Positions 41,776 to 51,697 of a DNA stretch of 64,000 nucleotides are shown one piece after another (position 1 is the stretch's first letter; every line of letters starts with the position of its first letter). The DNA comes from an uncultured Oscillospiraceae bacterium. Its GTDB lineage: Bacteria > Bacillota > Clostridia > Oscillospirales > Ruminococcaceae. The DNA lies in NCBI GenBank assembly GCA_934464775.1, contig CAKSKG010000003.1, forward strand, positions 1 through 64,000, in the 5' to 3' direction. The notes under the pieces are model-generated. The model saw only the letters and a program-made list of their open reading frames with translations. It was not told where the DNA came from and made no database searches. Made by a program: the position numbers and the translations under genes.

Positions 41776-41800
41776 GTCCGCAGAACGATCCGCTGCGGAC
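41776..41800 (-). terminator. Leader hairpin of guaA, possible attenuator
   Basis: Minus strand: GTCCGCAG (41800-41793) pairs with CTGCGGAC (41783-41776), then TGTTTTAT, 26 bases before the start codon. No purine-riboswitch core is recognisable, so attenuation is only a possibility. Confidence 0.35.
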
Positions 41801-41903
41801 GTAATTACAAGACCAATCTTCAAGAAAAAATAGTCTATTTTAATTATTACATAAAATCACAAAAAATTCAAGCATTATTTTGCTTAAAATATAAAAAAAA
41901 TTC

Positions 41904-41932
41904 TTGCCAAAAATGTATGTTTATGATATAAT
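41904..41932 (+). promoter_or_regulatory. Sigma-A promoter of the transporter operon
   Basis: TTGCCA (41904-41909), 17 nt, TATAAT (41927-41932). Confidence 0.65.
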
Positions 41933-42022
41933 AATAAAGATATAATAGAAGTATTATGTGCAGCCGCTGTAAATGCGGAGATCAACAGCATATTTGTGAA
42001 AAATGATTATGGAGAAAAGCTT

Positions 42023-42889
42023 ATGAATGAAATAACAGCATCGGTGATCGACGTAGTGCTTGACGCACTTATCGACACTGCAAAAATGATACCTTTCCTT
42101 TATGTTGCATTTTATTTAATGGAATATTTTGAGCATAAGGCAGGGACAAAATTTGCCGAATTTCTCGGCAAAGCAGGGAAGTCCTCCTTTGCGGGACCTG
42201 CAATAGGCTCGCTGCTGGGCTGTGTGCCTCAGTGCGGATTTTCGGCTGCGGCGTCAAATCTTTATTCGGGAGAGATGATAACCCTCGGAACGCTTATTGC
42301 GGTGTTTCTTTCCACATCGGACGAGGCTCTGCCGATAATGCTTTCCGATCCGTCATCTGTTGGGCTTATCTGGAAGCTTCTGCTGGCAAAGGTCATAATC
42401 GCTTTTGCGGCAGGCGTTATCATTGATGCGGTATGCAGGATAATGAAGCTTAAAAGACGTGAAAAGCCCTTTGACGATATTTGCACCGACTGCGGCTGCG
42501 GAAACCATGGCATATGGTATTCGGCGCTGCGCCATACCATTGAGATAACGATATTTATTCTTATCGTGAATCTTGTTCTCGGCGGACTGTTTGAATTTGT
42601 CGGCGAGGAGAGGGTCACGAATGCGGTAACGGGACTTGGATCTGCCCAGCCGCTTATTGCGGCGCTGGTGGGACTTATCCCGAACTGTGCCGCCTCCGTA
42701 ATAATCACGGAGCTTTATGTGAAGGGTGCCATATCCTTCGGTTCTGCGATCGCAGGACTTTGTACGGGTGCAGGCGCAGGTCTGCTGGTGCTTTTCAGGG
42801 AAAATAAAAGTTTAAGGGAAAATCTTACCGTGCTGGGACTGCTTTATGTTATCGGCTCAGTATCGGGAATACTGATAAATTTATTCTGA
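42023..42889 (+). CDS. Putative heavy-metal/manganese exporter (ArsP2-like, 10-TM family)
   Basis: A 288-residue membrane protein from the ATG at 42023 (GGAGAAAAGC upstream). It has two similar halves, each with a proline- and cysteine-containing loop: GSLLGCVPQCGFSAAASNLY and ALVGLIPNCAASVIITELY. A soluble loop holds CTDCGCGNHG, likely metal binding. This fits the PF11449-type 'putative 10-TM heavy-metal exporter' family. It precedes another transporter by 34 bases. Confidence 0.75.
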   Translation: MNEITASVIDVVLDALIDTAKMIPFLYVAFYLMEYFEHKAGTKFAEFLGKAGKSSFAGPAIGSLLGCVPQCGFSAAASNLYSGEMITLGTLIAVFLSTSDEALPIMLSDPSSVGLIWKLLLAKVIIAFAAGVIIDAVCRIMKLKRREKPFDDICTDCGCGNHGIWYSALRHTIEITIFILIVNLVLGGLFEFVGEERVTNAVTGLGSAQPLIAALVGLIPNCAASVIITELYVKGAISFGSAIAGLCTGAGAGLLVLFRENKSLRENLTVLGLLYVIGSVSGILINLF

Positions 42890-42923
42890 TAGGGAATGGG
42901 GAGTCGGCCTCAGCGGCGTTTTT

Positions 42924-44030
42924 ATGGACAAGATATTCAGCAAGCTCAAAAATGAAACGGTTCTTATAATATCATTTGCAGCCGCAGTGATATCCTGCTT
43001 TTTCGTGCCTGTGACGGACTATACGGCTTATGTCAACACCGACACAATAGGCATACTTTTCTCGCTTATGGCGATAACCGCAGGCTTATCCGAAAACGGA
43101 CTGTTTGACAAGGTATCCGATATGCTTGTAAAAAAGGCAAAGACCGCAAGAGTTATGTCGCTGGTGCTTACTCTGACAACATTTTTCCTTTCAATGATCG
43201 TGACAAACGATGTTGCGTTGATAACCTTTGTGCCGCTTACGGTAATGGCATTTTCGGGTGACCCGAAGAAGCTTATATATGTTATAGTGGTTCAGACTGC
43301 TGCCGCAAATCTCGGCAGTATGTGTACGCCTGTGGGAAATCCTCAGAATCTTTATCTTTATGACTTTTATAAAATGGACGCTGCGGGATTTTTCTCAAAA
43401 ACAGTTCCCGTCTGTCTGCTGGGTCTTGCTTTTATATGCATTCTCAATCTTTTTGTGAAGAATACAGAGCTCAGACCCGTAAAAAGAGAACCAAAGCAGA
43501 TCACTGCACCGTCATATTTAACAGTATACGGAATGCTTTTCCTGCTGTGTGTTCTGGCAGTTTTCAAGGTGATAAATACACTTTCGGTTTTCTGCTCGGT
43601 TTGCGTTGTTATCGTTATAATGGAGCCGAAGATATTCAGAAAGGTAGATTACAGCCTGCTGTTCACATTTGTCTTCTTTTTCATATTTGTGGGCAACGTC
43701 AAGAACATCACATTGGTGCATTCGTTTATGAGCGGGATTGTCAGCGGTCATGAATTTGAAGTGTCGGTGCTTCTCAGCCAGATAATAAGCAATGTTCCGG
43801 CTGCTGTGATGATGTCCGCATTTACGGACAACGGAATGGCGGTGCTTCTGGGAACAGATATAGGCGGTCTTGGAACGATGATCGCATCTCTTGCGAGCCT
43901 TATATCGTTCAGGATATATTCAAATACCGAAAATGCCGATTCGGGACGCTTTATGGCGGTATTTTCGCTTGTGAACTTTATCCTGCTGGCAATACTTTAT
44001 TTTGCAGTGAAGTATATGGGACTTATTTAA
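42924..44030 (+). CDS. SLC13/ArsB-type anion or ion permease
   Basis: A 368-residue polytopic membrane protein with about ten helices. It carries the ion-transporter-superfamily motifs MIVTNDVALITFVPL and GSMCTPVGNPQNLYLY (first half) and QIISNVPAAVMMSAF with LGTDIGGLGTMIASLAS (second half), the paired TND/SNxP hairpins of SLC13 and ArsB-like carriers. It is a little shorter than most members. Substrate unknown (dicarboxylate, citrate, sulfate or arsenite). No strong ribosome binding site is visible before the ATG at 42924; GGGGAGTCGG lies 20 bases upstream. Confidence 0.82.
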   Translation: MDKIFSKLKNETVLIISFAAAVISCFFVPVTDYTAYVNTDTIGILFSLMAITAGLSENGLFDKVSDMLVKKAKTARVMSLVLTLTTFFLSMIVTNDVALITFVPLTVMAFSGDPKKLIYVIVVQTAAANLGSMCTPVGNPQNLYLYDFYKMDAAGFFSKTVPVCLLGLAFICILNLFVKNTELRPVKREPKQITAPSYLTVYGMLFLLCVLAVFKVINTLSVFCSVCVVIVIMEPKIFRKVDYSLLFTFVFFFIFVGNVKNITLVHSFMSGIVSGHEFEVSVLLSQIISNVPAAVMMSAFTDNGMAVLLGTDIGGLGTMIASLASLISFRIYSNTENADSGRFMAVFSLVNFILLAILYFAVKYMGLI

Positions 44031-44085
44031 ATAGTAATACATCAAATCTGACGTGAAATAGCTTGGATCGAACGGAGTTAAGAAA

Positions 44086-46095
44086 ATGGATCGTAGATCA
44101 AGAAAAGCTGCTGCCGCTGTCTGCGGAGCATTTATAACGGCGTCTGTCTGCGGAACAGCCGCAGATATATACAGCATAAAAGCCGAGGCGGTAAGCGTCT
44201 CGGATACGGGTGATATGAACGTTATTATCTATGCCAACGGCGAGAAAACCCCTGTCAGCCCGTATATTTTCGGAATAAACGATAAGGGCGATATTTCGGG
44301 TGTGAGTGCCAGCGTTCTGAAACAGTGCGGCGATCAGCTCTCATCGTATAACTGGGAGACAAACTATTCAAACACCCTTTCCGACGGCGTGAGCACAAAC
44401 GGAATATCTCTCGTTGAGAATTTTTCCGACAGCAAGTGGGACACCCCCGCACTTTATACCGACAGTCTTATTTCCGATGCGTTTGTCAACAGCATTCCTG
44501 TAAAACTTGTCACTTTGCAGATGATGGGCTATGTGGCAAATGATGCAATGGGCGTTGTTTCCGACGATGAGGACGGCAGTTCTGACCGCTGGGCGGAAAT
44601 ATCATTCAATAAGAATGATTCATATCTTAATATTCCAAATACGAGTGACGGCGTAGTTTATATCGACGAATATGCAGGCTATCTTATCAATAAATACGGT
44701 ACAGTTTCCGAGGGCGGAATCAACGGGTATTTTCTTGATTCGGAACCTGAAAAGTGGGATTCACGCTATCCGACACTTAATCTCGGAACACTTGACCCCG
44801 ATGAGCTTATCAGCAGGTCTGCTCGTCTTTCCGAAGCTGTGAAAATAATCGACGGAAATGCGCTGATATTCGGTCCGTCGGTGGGCGGTGCAAAGGAATG
44901 CATCGATCTTAACGGCACATTTTACAATGATGTGACCTTTGCGGATTATTATCTCAGCGGCATGAAGGAAAAGAGCGAAGCTGCGGGAAAGCGTCTGCTG
45001 GACGTTTTTGATGTGCATTTTTACACCGAAGCCTGCGGCAGAAACGGCGATCCCGTTCTTACAAGCTCTTCTGCGGACGCAAATATTTACCGTATGCAGG
45101 CGCCAAGAATACTCTGGGATTCGGATTATTCCGAAAACAGCAATGCGCTGGCTGAATACGGCGAGTATCTGCCGCTGCTGAAATCTATCAATTCGTCTAT
45201 TGACCGCTGCTATCCAAACACAAAGCTTTCCGTTTCGGAGTACAGCTTCGGCGGCGGAGACAATATCAGCGGCACTATCGCGGAGATAGATGCGCTGGGT
45301 GCATTTGCCGAAAACGGTGTATATCTTGCCTGCCTCATGCCCGATGAAATAAGCGAATATCAGAAAACGGGCATAAATATCTTTACCGATTATGACGGAA
45401 ACGGCGCTCATACGGGAGATCAGATACTGAAAAACAGTCTTAATGACTACATGAGTGCCTGCTATGCAATGACCGACAGCAGCGATGAATCCAAGCTGTG
45501 GGTGATACTCACAAATAAAAACAGCACTCTTGATAAAAGCTTTTCCCTTGATATAAGATCTGATATTAATTATGATTCGGCTGAAATTTATCGTGTCAAC
45601 GGCGGCAGCTCCGAGATAGTAAGATCGGAAGAGGAGGATATCCTTTCGGAAAATGCCGTGAATGTCACACTTGAACCGATGTCTGTATGCCTTATCGAGC
45701 TTACGGGCGACGCTTCCGAGATAAAAGAAACCGAAGAAAATGACAGCGAAGCAACGGCTGTTTCCGAAACGGATTCTGATATACCAAGTGAAAGCACAGA
45801 GCTTAATCCCGTTGAGGAAACTATTGAAATAATCACAGAGACAACCACCGTTACCGAAGAATCGGAGGATATGACAGACAGTGAAGCTATTGGCGATGAA
45901 AGCACCGATAACAGGGAAGCTGCCGTTACATCTGTTCCCGATGAAGCTGCGGAGGAGGAGAGCGTTTCCGACGAACCCGAAAGCGGCGATGACCGCAGCG
46001 ACAGAACGGTTCCGTCCTCTGTAAAAATAGTTATTATAGTGCTGATAACAGGCTGTGCAGGCGCTGTGATCTATATTTTGTTGTTTGACAGATAA
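44086..46095 (+). CDS. Membrane-anchored glycoside hydrolase, GH44-like
   Basis: A 669-residue exported protein. A signal peptide covers residues 1-~30 (RRSRKAAAAVCGAFITASVCGTAA). The catalytic region begins NVIIYANGEKTPVSPYIFGIND; the acid/base lies in FLDSEPEKWD and the nucleophile in KLSVSEYSFGGGDN, both typical for GH44 endoglucanase/xyloglucanases. After a beta domain comes a Ser/Thr/Glu-rich linker (~545-640) and a C-terminal membrane helix KIVIIVLITGCAGAVIYILL, so the enzyme stays on the cell surface. The start has GGAGTTAAG. A long antisense frame exists but is a codon-bias shadow. Confidence 0.8.
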   Translation: MDRRSRKAAAAVCGAFITASVCGTAADIYSIKAEAVSVSDTGDMNVIIYANGEKTPVSPYIFGINDKGDISGVSASVLKQCGDQLSSYNWETNYSNTLSDGVSTNGISLVENFSDSKWDTPALYTDSLISDAFVNSIPVKLVTLQMMGYVANDAMGVVSDDEDGSSDRWAEISFNKNDSYLNIPNTSDGVVYIDEYAGYLINKYGTVSEGGINGYFLDSEPEKWDSRYPTLNLGTLDPDELISRSARLSEAVKIIDGNALIFGPSVGGAKECIDLNGTFYNDVTFADYYLSGMKEKSEAAGKRLLDVFDVHFYTEACGRNGDPVLTSSSADANIYRMQAPRILWDSDYSENSNALAEYGEYLPLLKSINSSIDRCYPNTKLSVSEYSFGGGDNISGTIAEIDALGAFAENGVYLACLMPDEISEYQKTGINIFTDYDGNGAHTGDQILKNSLNDYMSACYAMTDSSDESKLWVILTNKNSTLDKSFSLDIRSDINYDSAEIYRVNGGSSEIVRSEEEDILSENAVNVTLEPMSVCLIELTGDASEIKETEENDSEATAVSETDSDIPSESTELNPVEETIEIITETTTVTEESEDMTDSEAIGDESTDNREAAVTSVPDEAAEEESVSDEPESGDDRSDRTVPSSVKIVIIVLITGCAGAVIYILLFDR

Positions 46096-46120
46096 GTTTA
46101 TGAAAAATAAGTGATAGATA

Positions 46121-46149
46121 TTTACTTTTGAAGTAAAATGTGGTAAACT
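46121..46149 (+). promoter_or_regulatory. Possible promoter of the diguanylate cyclase gene
   Basis: TTTACT (46121-46126), 17 nt, TAAACT (46144-46149). Confidence 0.4.
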
Positions 46150-46207
46150 TGCTTTGTTGATATTAAGGTGAAGTGTGTCCGGTGAAAGCACTTGCCGAAA
46201 GAAAGGA

Positions 46208-48280
46208 ATGACCGTTAATTTGAAACTGAATCGTAAAATAGCCTTTACAATGGTCATTCTTATGATCGTACCGATAATAATCACTATTTTATCCGACAGG
46301 TCATATATGGATAAGATCAGTACATCGGCGTGTACGAGCTACAATGATTCCGTTGCCGAAACGGCTTCGTCCGTTTTTTCATATATGTTTGAAAATATTA
46401 TCGGGGATATAAAGTCCTATACCTCCGACAACGGCGTAAAGACCTATGCCGATCTTTGCAGATACGGCTTCGGCGGTAACAAAAAATATACGGACGAATA
46501 TCAGACTGCATATAAAGCCCTGATGCAGTATAACAGGCGAGAGGGACTTCTTGGCTGTTTTCTTGTGAATATTCAGGACATTGTGATACTTTCCGATAAC
46601 GAGGACGAGCTTGGTGAAAATTGGATATCACCCGTGGATTTTGATGATGCAACAGGCATTTCAAATATGTTCATGTACGGAAATGAAGCGAAAAAGTCTG
46701 CGTTTATCTGCCGCAAAGACGTTTTTACCATAAAGAATGAATATGTGGGCACGCTTTATGCGGTTTACAGCACGGATACCATTCGCAAGGCACTGAAATG
46801 CGTAAGTATCGACAAATACACCGATATTGCGGCGGTTGATGCTAAAGGAAATATTTTTCACGATAATTACATAAGCACGCTGAATTTCAAAAGCTCCAAT
46901 GAATTTGACGAATTTTCCGATACGATCGTCAGCTATAATTCGGGCAAGATTAGCGAGCCTTCCATTGAAAAATACAATTATCTCGGGCACGAAAAATATG
47001 CTTCGTTCAATAAGACCGAGCTTGGCGGCTGGCTTATCATTGCAATGACGGATTATCAGAGCATGAAGTGGAACTTCGTTCAGCCGATAATCCTGCCTGT
47101 TATCGCCGCAGTTATCGCTGCTGCCGCAATAGTTGTATTTACGGTGTACTTTATGCACCCGTCAAATAAAATAATCGAATTTCTGAAACTGAAAGCTAAG
47201 GGCGATGTTTCCGCACGTCTCGATTTTCATTCAAATGATGATTTTGAGGAAATGGCGCTCAGATTCAATCTGATCTTTGATGATCTTATGGACAGTGAGC
47301 TTCGTTACAGAACGATAGTTGAAATGCAGGACAGCATAGCTTTTGAAGTTGATTTTAAATCTCAGCAAGTGAATGTTTCCAATAAATTTGATAAAAAATT
47401 CAGCTTCCGCCCGAAGAATAATTCTATCAGAGAGAGTTTTCTCTATAAATGGTATGTTCACAAGGACGATAAGGTGAAATATTTCTCCGACCTTGAAAAC
47501 ATCATGGATCCGAAAACCTTGGAATGGAACGGCGAATACAGGGTCAGAAACATTTACGGTGATTTTACATGGGTGCTTATCAGAGCCAAAAAGCTTTGTG
47601 ACCGAATGAACAATCCATATAAGATAGTCGGAGTTGTTTCCGATATCGACCGTGAAAAGGAAAACGAGCTGTATCTTATCCGTAAGGCCAGCTACGATCA
47701 GCTTACCCAGATCTACAACCGTGATTCCTTCCTGAAGCTGCTTTCGGCGGAGATCGACAATTGCAGGAACAGCCATGAGCTTTCTGCTGTTATGTTCATT
47801 GACCTTGACGATTTCAAGTATTTCAATGATAATTACGGTCACAACTGCGGCGATGAGGTGCTGAAATTCACTGCCGACATCATCAAGGAGCTTAGCTTTG
47901 AGCATGGCTTCGGCGGACGTTTCGGCGGAGATGAATTTATTGTCTGTCTCAGAGATTTAAAGCTTATCGGTGATGCGGGAAAGAGTGCGGAAGAGCTTAT
48001 CAATGCGCTGGGCGCAGGTTTTGATTACAATGGTGAGCATCTTTCTGTAAGGTGCAGTATCGGTATCGCATTCTTCGGCGAAAACGGAAACACGAGTGAG
48101 GAGATAATCGCTTCCGCAGACGCTGCAATGTACCGTATCAAGAAGCACGGAAAATCCGATTTTGCCTATGCTTCGGCAGATGAGGAAAAAACGGAACCCC
48201 ATCTTATCGGAAAGCCCATAGATTCGGATATGAAAAATCATAACGATAAAGATGACAACAAGCCCTTGGAATTAAAGTAA
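46208..48280 (+). CDS. Membrane diguanylate cyclase with sensor and PAS domains
   Basis: About 690 residues. Start is uncertain: ATG 46208 abuts its AAAGGA; GTG 46175 has AAGG at better distance; TTG 46220 gives the natural N-terminus MKLNRKIAF. One membrane helix near the N-terminus (~FTMVILMIVPIIITIL) and one near 300 (PIILPVIAAVIAAAAIVVF) flank an extracellular dCache-like sensor. A HAMP-like segment follows, then a PAS fold (FTWVLIRAKKL...VGVVSDIDREKE) and a GGDEF domain with the intact motif FGGDEFIVC. The I-site RxxD is not obvious (CLRDLK follows the motif). It makes cyclic di-GMP in response to an external signal. Confidence 0.88.
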   Translation: MTVNLKLNRKIAFTMVILMIVPIIITILSDRSYMDKISTSACTSYNDSVAETASSVFSYMFENIIGDIKSYTSDNGVKTYADLCRYGFGGNKKYTDEYQTAYKALMQYNRREGLLGCFLVNIQDIVILSDNEDELGENWISPVDFDDATGISNMFMYGNEAKKSAFICRKDVFTIKNEYVGTLYAVYSTDTIRKALKCVSIDKYTDIAAVDAKGNIFHDNYISTLNFKSSNEFDEFSDTIVSYNSGKISEPSIEKYNYLGHEKYASFNKTELGGWLIIAMTDYQSMKWNFVQPIILPVIAAVIAAAAIVVFTVYFMHPSNKIIEFLKLKAKGDVSARLDFHSNDDFEEMALRFNLIFDDLMDSELRYRTIVEMQDSIAFEVDFKSQQVNVSNKFDKKFSFRPKNNSIRESFLYKWYVHKDDKVKYFSDLENIMDPKTLEWNGEYRVRNIYGDFTWVLIRAKKLCDRMNNPYKIVGVVSDIDREKENELYLIRKASYDQLTQIYNRDSFLKLLSAEIDNCRNSHELSAVMFIDLDDFKYFNDNYGHNCGDEVLKFTADIIKELSFEHGFGGRFGGDEFIVCLRDLKLIGDAGKSAEELINALGAGFDYNGEHLSVRCSIGIAFFGENGNTSEEIIASADAAMYRIKKHGKSDFAYASADEEKTEPHLIGKPIDSDMKNHNDKDDNKPLELK

Positions 48281-48287
48281 AGAAAAA

Positions 48288-48325
48288 ACAGCCTGCTGTG
48301 ATTTTTTCACGGCAGGCTGTTTTTA
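48288..48325 (+). terminator. Bidirectional terminator after the cyclase gene
   Basis: ACAGCCTGC (48288-48296) pairs with GCAGGCTGT (48312-48320), A-run before and T-run after. Confidence 0.85.
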
Positions 48326-48916
48326 TTCGTCATACAGCAGTTTGATAAGTGAATCAATGTATTGTTTTTCGCCCTCGGCAGGGGAGAAGATTATGAGCAG
48401 CCGAAGCAGCTCAAAGAAAGGCTTGATCTTTTCAAGCAGTTCGGGCGGAAAATCCAAAAGCTCCGCTTTCGGCGGTATCCGATTGAAAAGATACCGCTTC
48501 ATAACGCTGAAATCATCGGCAGTGAGTGCCTCAAAGGTGCTTTTTTTGATTATCGAAGCAATTCTGTAAGCCGCAGCTATCATGCTTTCACACTGCTTTG
48601 CACGGATTATCTTTTTTCTGCGGTTTTTGTCGTATTCGTATTTCAGCGCCTTGTAGACAGCGTTCAGTATTTTCAGACGTTCCTGAGTGCTGTCATTCAG
48701 CTCATCGGTCTTTCCTGTGCGTTTGAGTATTTCAGAAAGGGCACTTGCTCCGGCAAGATACTCGGGATTGCCGCGGCAAAGCTGTTCCTGCTCAAGAAAT
48801 TCGGTCAGTTCCAGCCTTGCGGAGCCGTGAGTGGGGCAGACGGCGCCGAAGCTGTATCTTATGCGTGTGATCTCTTCGCCGTCCTCGGTTATGATGAGCG
48901 TCAGTTCGGACGCCAT
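48323..48916 (-). CDS. Unknown 197-residue protein downstream of a uridine kinase-like gene
   Basis: A complete gene with GAGGTGAT before its ATG. The N-terminal quarter is predicted beta (LTLIITEDGEEITRIRYSFGAV), the rest helical and charged, with no signal peptide or membrane helix. I recognise no family. It lies 18 bases after the kinase gene in the same direction, so the two are probably co-transcribed. Confidence 0.65.
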   Translation of the reverse strand: MASELTLIITEDGEEITRIRYSFGAVCPTHGSARLELTEFLEQEQLCRGNPEYLAGASALSEILKRTGKTDELNDSTQERLKILNAVYKALKYEYDKNRRKKIIRAKQCESMIAAAYRIASIIKKSTFEALTADDFSVMKRYLFNRIPPKAELLDFPPELLEKIKPFFELLRLLIIFSPAEGEKQYIDSLIKLLYDE

Positions 48917-48934
48917 AATATCACCTCGTTTATG

Positions 48935-49870
48935 TCAGTATGTAAATTCACTTCCGCCAACAAATTCACGAATAAGAGAATTCGGTGGAACAATATCGCT
49001 GCGGACAGGGTGCAGCTCGGACATGAACTTGACGAGCATTCTGTAATTTTCGCTGTTTGCCATTTCCTTTTCGATAAGCTTCATTTTGTCGCTTAGAACG
49101 CCTGTGTACACTGAAGCTTCATAGGCAAGGAAAGTGTCGATCTCGATCTGGGCACGGTGCTTATAGGGCATGATGTACAGATCTTCGCCGCGTGAAACGC
49201 TTTCAAACATATCAAAAATATCTGGCAGACGTCTGCCTCTGAAAAGACTGTCCCGGCTGAGGCGGCGCATAAGGCGAATAAGCCTCGGGTGAAGAATGTC
49301 ATTGTCCGAGGAAGTTATTCTCGTGCGCACGCTGACGTAAATGCAGTTGGTGAAAGCATCGGTATCGCCTGTGACCTGCGGATTGAGAGCGTGAATGCCC
49401 TCGATTATGGTTATCTCGTTTTCTTTTCGCTGAATGGGAATGCTGCCCTTGCGGAGCTGCGCCGCAAAATCGAATATCGGCACATCTATCGGCTCGCAGG
49501 CGAAAAGCTTTTTCAGATGCTCGGAGAAAAGGGGAATATCCAGCCGCATAGGCGATTCAAGATCGACATTTCCGTTTTCGTCACGGGGCATATCCTCAAT
49601 GCCGCCGGGAAGAAAATAATTGTCCATGGACATTGTATTTACCTTATAGCCCTGCTGTTCGATAAGACGGGCGATCTTCAGCGCAGATGTTGTTTTTCCC
49701 GAACCGGAGGGACCCGAAATAAGCACCAGCGGACGCTTATTCTTTTCAAGGATTATTTTTTCGGCAGCCGAACGAAGCTGTGAATTGTATACATTCTCAG
49801 AAAGTTCTGCATATTTTTCTCTGTTTTTTTCAAGACCACTGTTGATAGCGGCTGTACTGATAAAGTTCAT
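48935..49870 (-). CDS. Uridine kinase-like P-loop nucleoside kinase
   Basis: A 311-residue protein from the ATG at 49870 (GGAGATG upstream; the longer frame to 49960 has no ribosome binding site). P-loop LISGPSGSGKTTSALKIA (~50-67), SMDNYFLPG and ITIIEGIHALNP follow the uridine kinase/phosphoribulokinase pattern. Compared with Udk (~210 aa) it has an N-terminal extension and a longer C-terminus; it matches the long kinase form that in other bacteria is fused to a threonyl-tRNA-synthetase-like domain, here absent. Likely nucleoside salvage. Confidence 0.8.
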   Translation of the reverse strand: MNFISTAAINSGLEKNREKYAELSENVYNSQLRSAAEKIILEKNKRPLVLISGPSGSGKTTSALKIARLIEQQGYKVNTMSMDNYFLPGGIEDMPRDENGNVDLESPMRLDIPLFSEHLKKLFACEPIDVPIFDFAAQLRKGSIPIQRKENEITIIEGIHALNPQVTGDTDAFTNCIYVSVRTRITSSDNDILHPRLIRLMRRLSRDSLFRGRRLPDIFDMFESVSRGEDLYIMPYKHRAQIEIDTFLAYEASVYTGVLSDKMKLIEKEMANSENYRMLVKFMSELHPVRSDIVPPNSLIREFVGGSEFTY

Positions 49871-49965
49871 TGAAGCACATCTCCGATCGGTGTTACCGTA
49901 ATATAATAATATTATTATATAATATATATGCCGCTTTGTCAATATATAACAAATTAACAATAAAA

Positions 49966-49998
49966 AACACTGTCGGATTATGTAATTCGGCAGTGTTT
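49966..49998 (-). terminator. Terminator of the asp23-fakA operon
   Basis: AACACTG (49966-49972) pairs with CAGTGTT (49991-49997), extended inward by G-U pairs; T6 follows on the minus strand. Confidence 0.75.
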
Positions 49999-50019
49999 TG
50001 ATATTATTGAGCGTAATAC

Positions 50020-51666
50020 TTATTCAACTGAAATAATGTAGTAATATACAGGCTGTTCGCCGCTGATGAAGTTCACATCGACAGTGGAGCTGAATTTGGA
50101 GCGCATGATCTCTTCAAGCTCGGCAGCCTTGCTGTTCGTGATGTCCGCACCGTAGATGACCGTCACGAACGAAGCGCCGTTTTTCAGCATACGCTTAGTG
50201 AGCTTGTATGCCGTCTTGTTTACATCTCTGTCGGAAATGGAAAGCTTTCCGTTTTCAAGTCCGAGTATCTCGCCCTTGCGGATAGCCTTTCCGTCGATCT
50301 CGCTGTCTCTTGCGGCAAATGTAACAAGTCCCGTCGAAACATTTTCAAGCGCCTTAGTCATGTTGAGCCTGTTGGCTGAAAAATCAGAATCGGGATCAAA
50401 GTTCATAATTGCGGTCATGCCCTGAGGAATAGTTCTGGAGGGGATAACACAGATCTTTTTATCCGAAAGCTTTACAGCCTGCTCGGCAGCCATGATTATA
50501 TTCTTGTTGTTGGGCAGCACGAAAACCGTTTCCGCAGGAACGGAATAAACAGCCTTTATAATATCATCGGTGGAGGGATTCATGGTCTGACCGCCCTTGA
50601 TTATGCAGTCCACACCAAGATTTGTGAAGATCTCCTCAACGCCTGCACCGTTTGCCACAACGGCAAATCCGAATGGCTTTACAGGCTCGGCAGGGATAAT
50701 GTTCTTTTCGTGGGTAAGCTGTGCGTCCTTTGCCTTGTTTTCATGCTGGTGACGCATATTGTCTATCTTCAGATTTATCAGCGGACCGAATGTAAGTCCC
50801 TCTTCAATAGCCTTGCCGGGGTGATCTGTGTGAACGTGTACCTTGATGATATCATCATCATCAACGGCAACAACGCAGTCACCGATAGTTTCAAGGAAAG
50901 CTCTCAGTCGGGAAGCATCGGGGCAGTCGGAATTTTTCTTGACGATAAATTCCGTGCAGTATGTAAATGTGATGATCTCATCGTCAAAATCGCCAACAGT
51001 AGTGTTAGCTGAAACGGGAGCAGCAGGAGCTTCGGCAGTGTTTGAAGCTGTAACTTCGCCGCCCTTGAAGATATCAAGCATAGCATTGAAAACGATAGTA
51101 AGACCCTTTCCGCCTGCATCGACTACCTTTGCCTTTTTAAGTACGGGCAGCATTTCGGGTGTTCTTGAAAGAGCGTCCTCTGCGGCTGCGCATACGTCTG
51201 TCCAGAGAACAACGGGGTCGTTTGTGAGCTTTGCGGATTCAGCCGCCTTTTCGCTTGCTTCTCGAGCAACTGTGAGGATAGTTCCCTCGGTGGGCTTCAT
51301 AACAGCCTTGTATGCAGCTTCAACTCCCAGCTTGAGTGCGTTCACGATATCCTCGCAGCCTGCCTCGGTCTTTCCTGCAAGACCCTTGGAAAATCCTCTG
51401 AAAAGCAGGGAAAGGATAACGCCCGAGTTTCCTCTTGCACCTCTGAGCATAGCGGAAGCGCAGACATCGGCAGCATTTGATACTGTGATATCATCGCCCA
51501 GCTTTTTCAGCTCATTGAGAGCATTTGTCATTGTCATGGACATATTTGTTCCCGTATCGCCGTCGGGAACGGGGTATACGTTCAGCTCATCGACCTCACG
51601 TCTGCGGTTTGAGATGCTGACTGCTGCGGATATATAAGCATTTTTAAGTGTACTGCCGTTTATCAC
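50020..51666 (-). CDS. fakA: Fatty acid kinase FakA (DAK2/DegV-partner)
   Basis: A 548-residue protein. I prefer the GTG at 51666, ten bases after GGAGG, giving MINGSTLKNAYISAA; the ATG at 51675 is only 2 bases from that site. The N-terminal DAK2 kinase domain has DELNVYPVPDGDTGTNMSMTM and RGARGNSGVILS; the middle and C-terminal DegV-like region includes VVDAGGKGLTIVF, HVHTDHPGKAIE and VLPNNKNIIMAAEQA. FakA phosphorylates fatty acids carried by FakB (DegV) proteins for phospholipid synthesis. It follows asp23, the usual Gram-positive arrangement. Confidence 0.9.
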   Translation of the reverse strand: MINGSTLKNAYISAAVSISNRRREVDELNVYPVPDGDTGTNMSMTMTNALNELKKLGDDITVSNAADVCASAMLRGARGNSGVILSLLFRGFSKGLAGKTEAGCEDIVNALKLGVEAAYKAVMKPTEGTILTVAREASEKAAESAKLTNDPVVLWTDVCAAAEDALSRTPEMLPVLKKAKVVDAGGKGLTIVFNAMLDIFKGGEVTASNTAEAPAAPVSANTTVGDFDDEIITFTYCTEFIVKKNSDCPDASRLRAFLETIGDCVVAVDDDDIIKVHVHTDHPGKAIEEGLTFGPLINLKIDNMRHQHENKAKDAQLTHEKNIIPAEPVKPFGFAVVANGAGVEEIFTNLGVDCIIKGGQTMNPSTDDIIKAVYSVPAETVFVLPNNKNIIMAAEQAVKLSDKKICVIPSRTIPQGMTAIMNFDPDSDFSANRLNMTKALENVSTGLVTFAARDSEIDGKAIRKGEILGLENGKLSISDRDVNKTAYKLTKRMLKNGASFVTVIYGADITNSKAAELEEIMRSKFSSTVDVNFISGEQPVYYYIISVE

Positions 51667-51697
51667 GGGTATCATACCTCCATTGTTTTATTCACGG

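Noticed and set aside
41751..41900. Purine riboswitch before guaA
   Set aside because: The leader has one stable hairpin, but none of the conserved three-way-junction core of purine riboswitches could be recognised.
44761..46284. 507-codon minus-strand ORF opposite the GH44-like gene
   Set aside because: The plus strand has a signal peptide, catalytic motifs, membrane anchor and ribosome binding site; the antisense frame is compositional, with no family motif.
50843..51637. 264-codon plus-strand ORF opposite fakA
   Set aside because: Serine/alanine-rich shadow of the kinase gene; no start signal and fakA motifs are complete on the minus strand.
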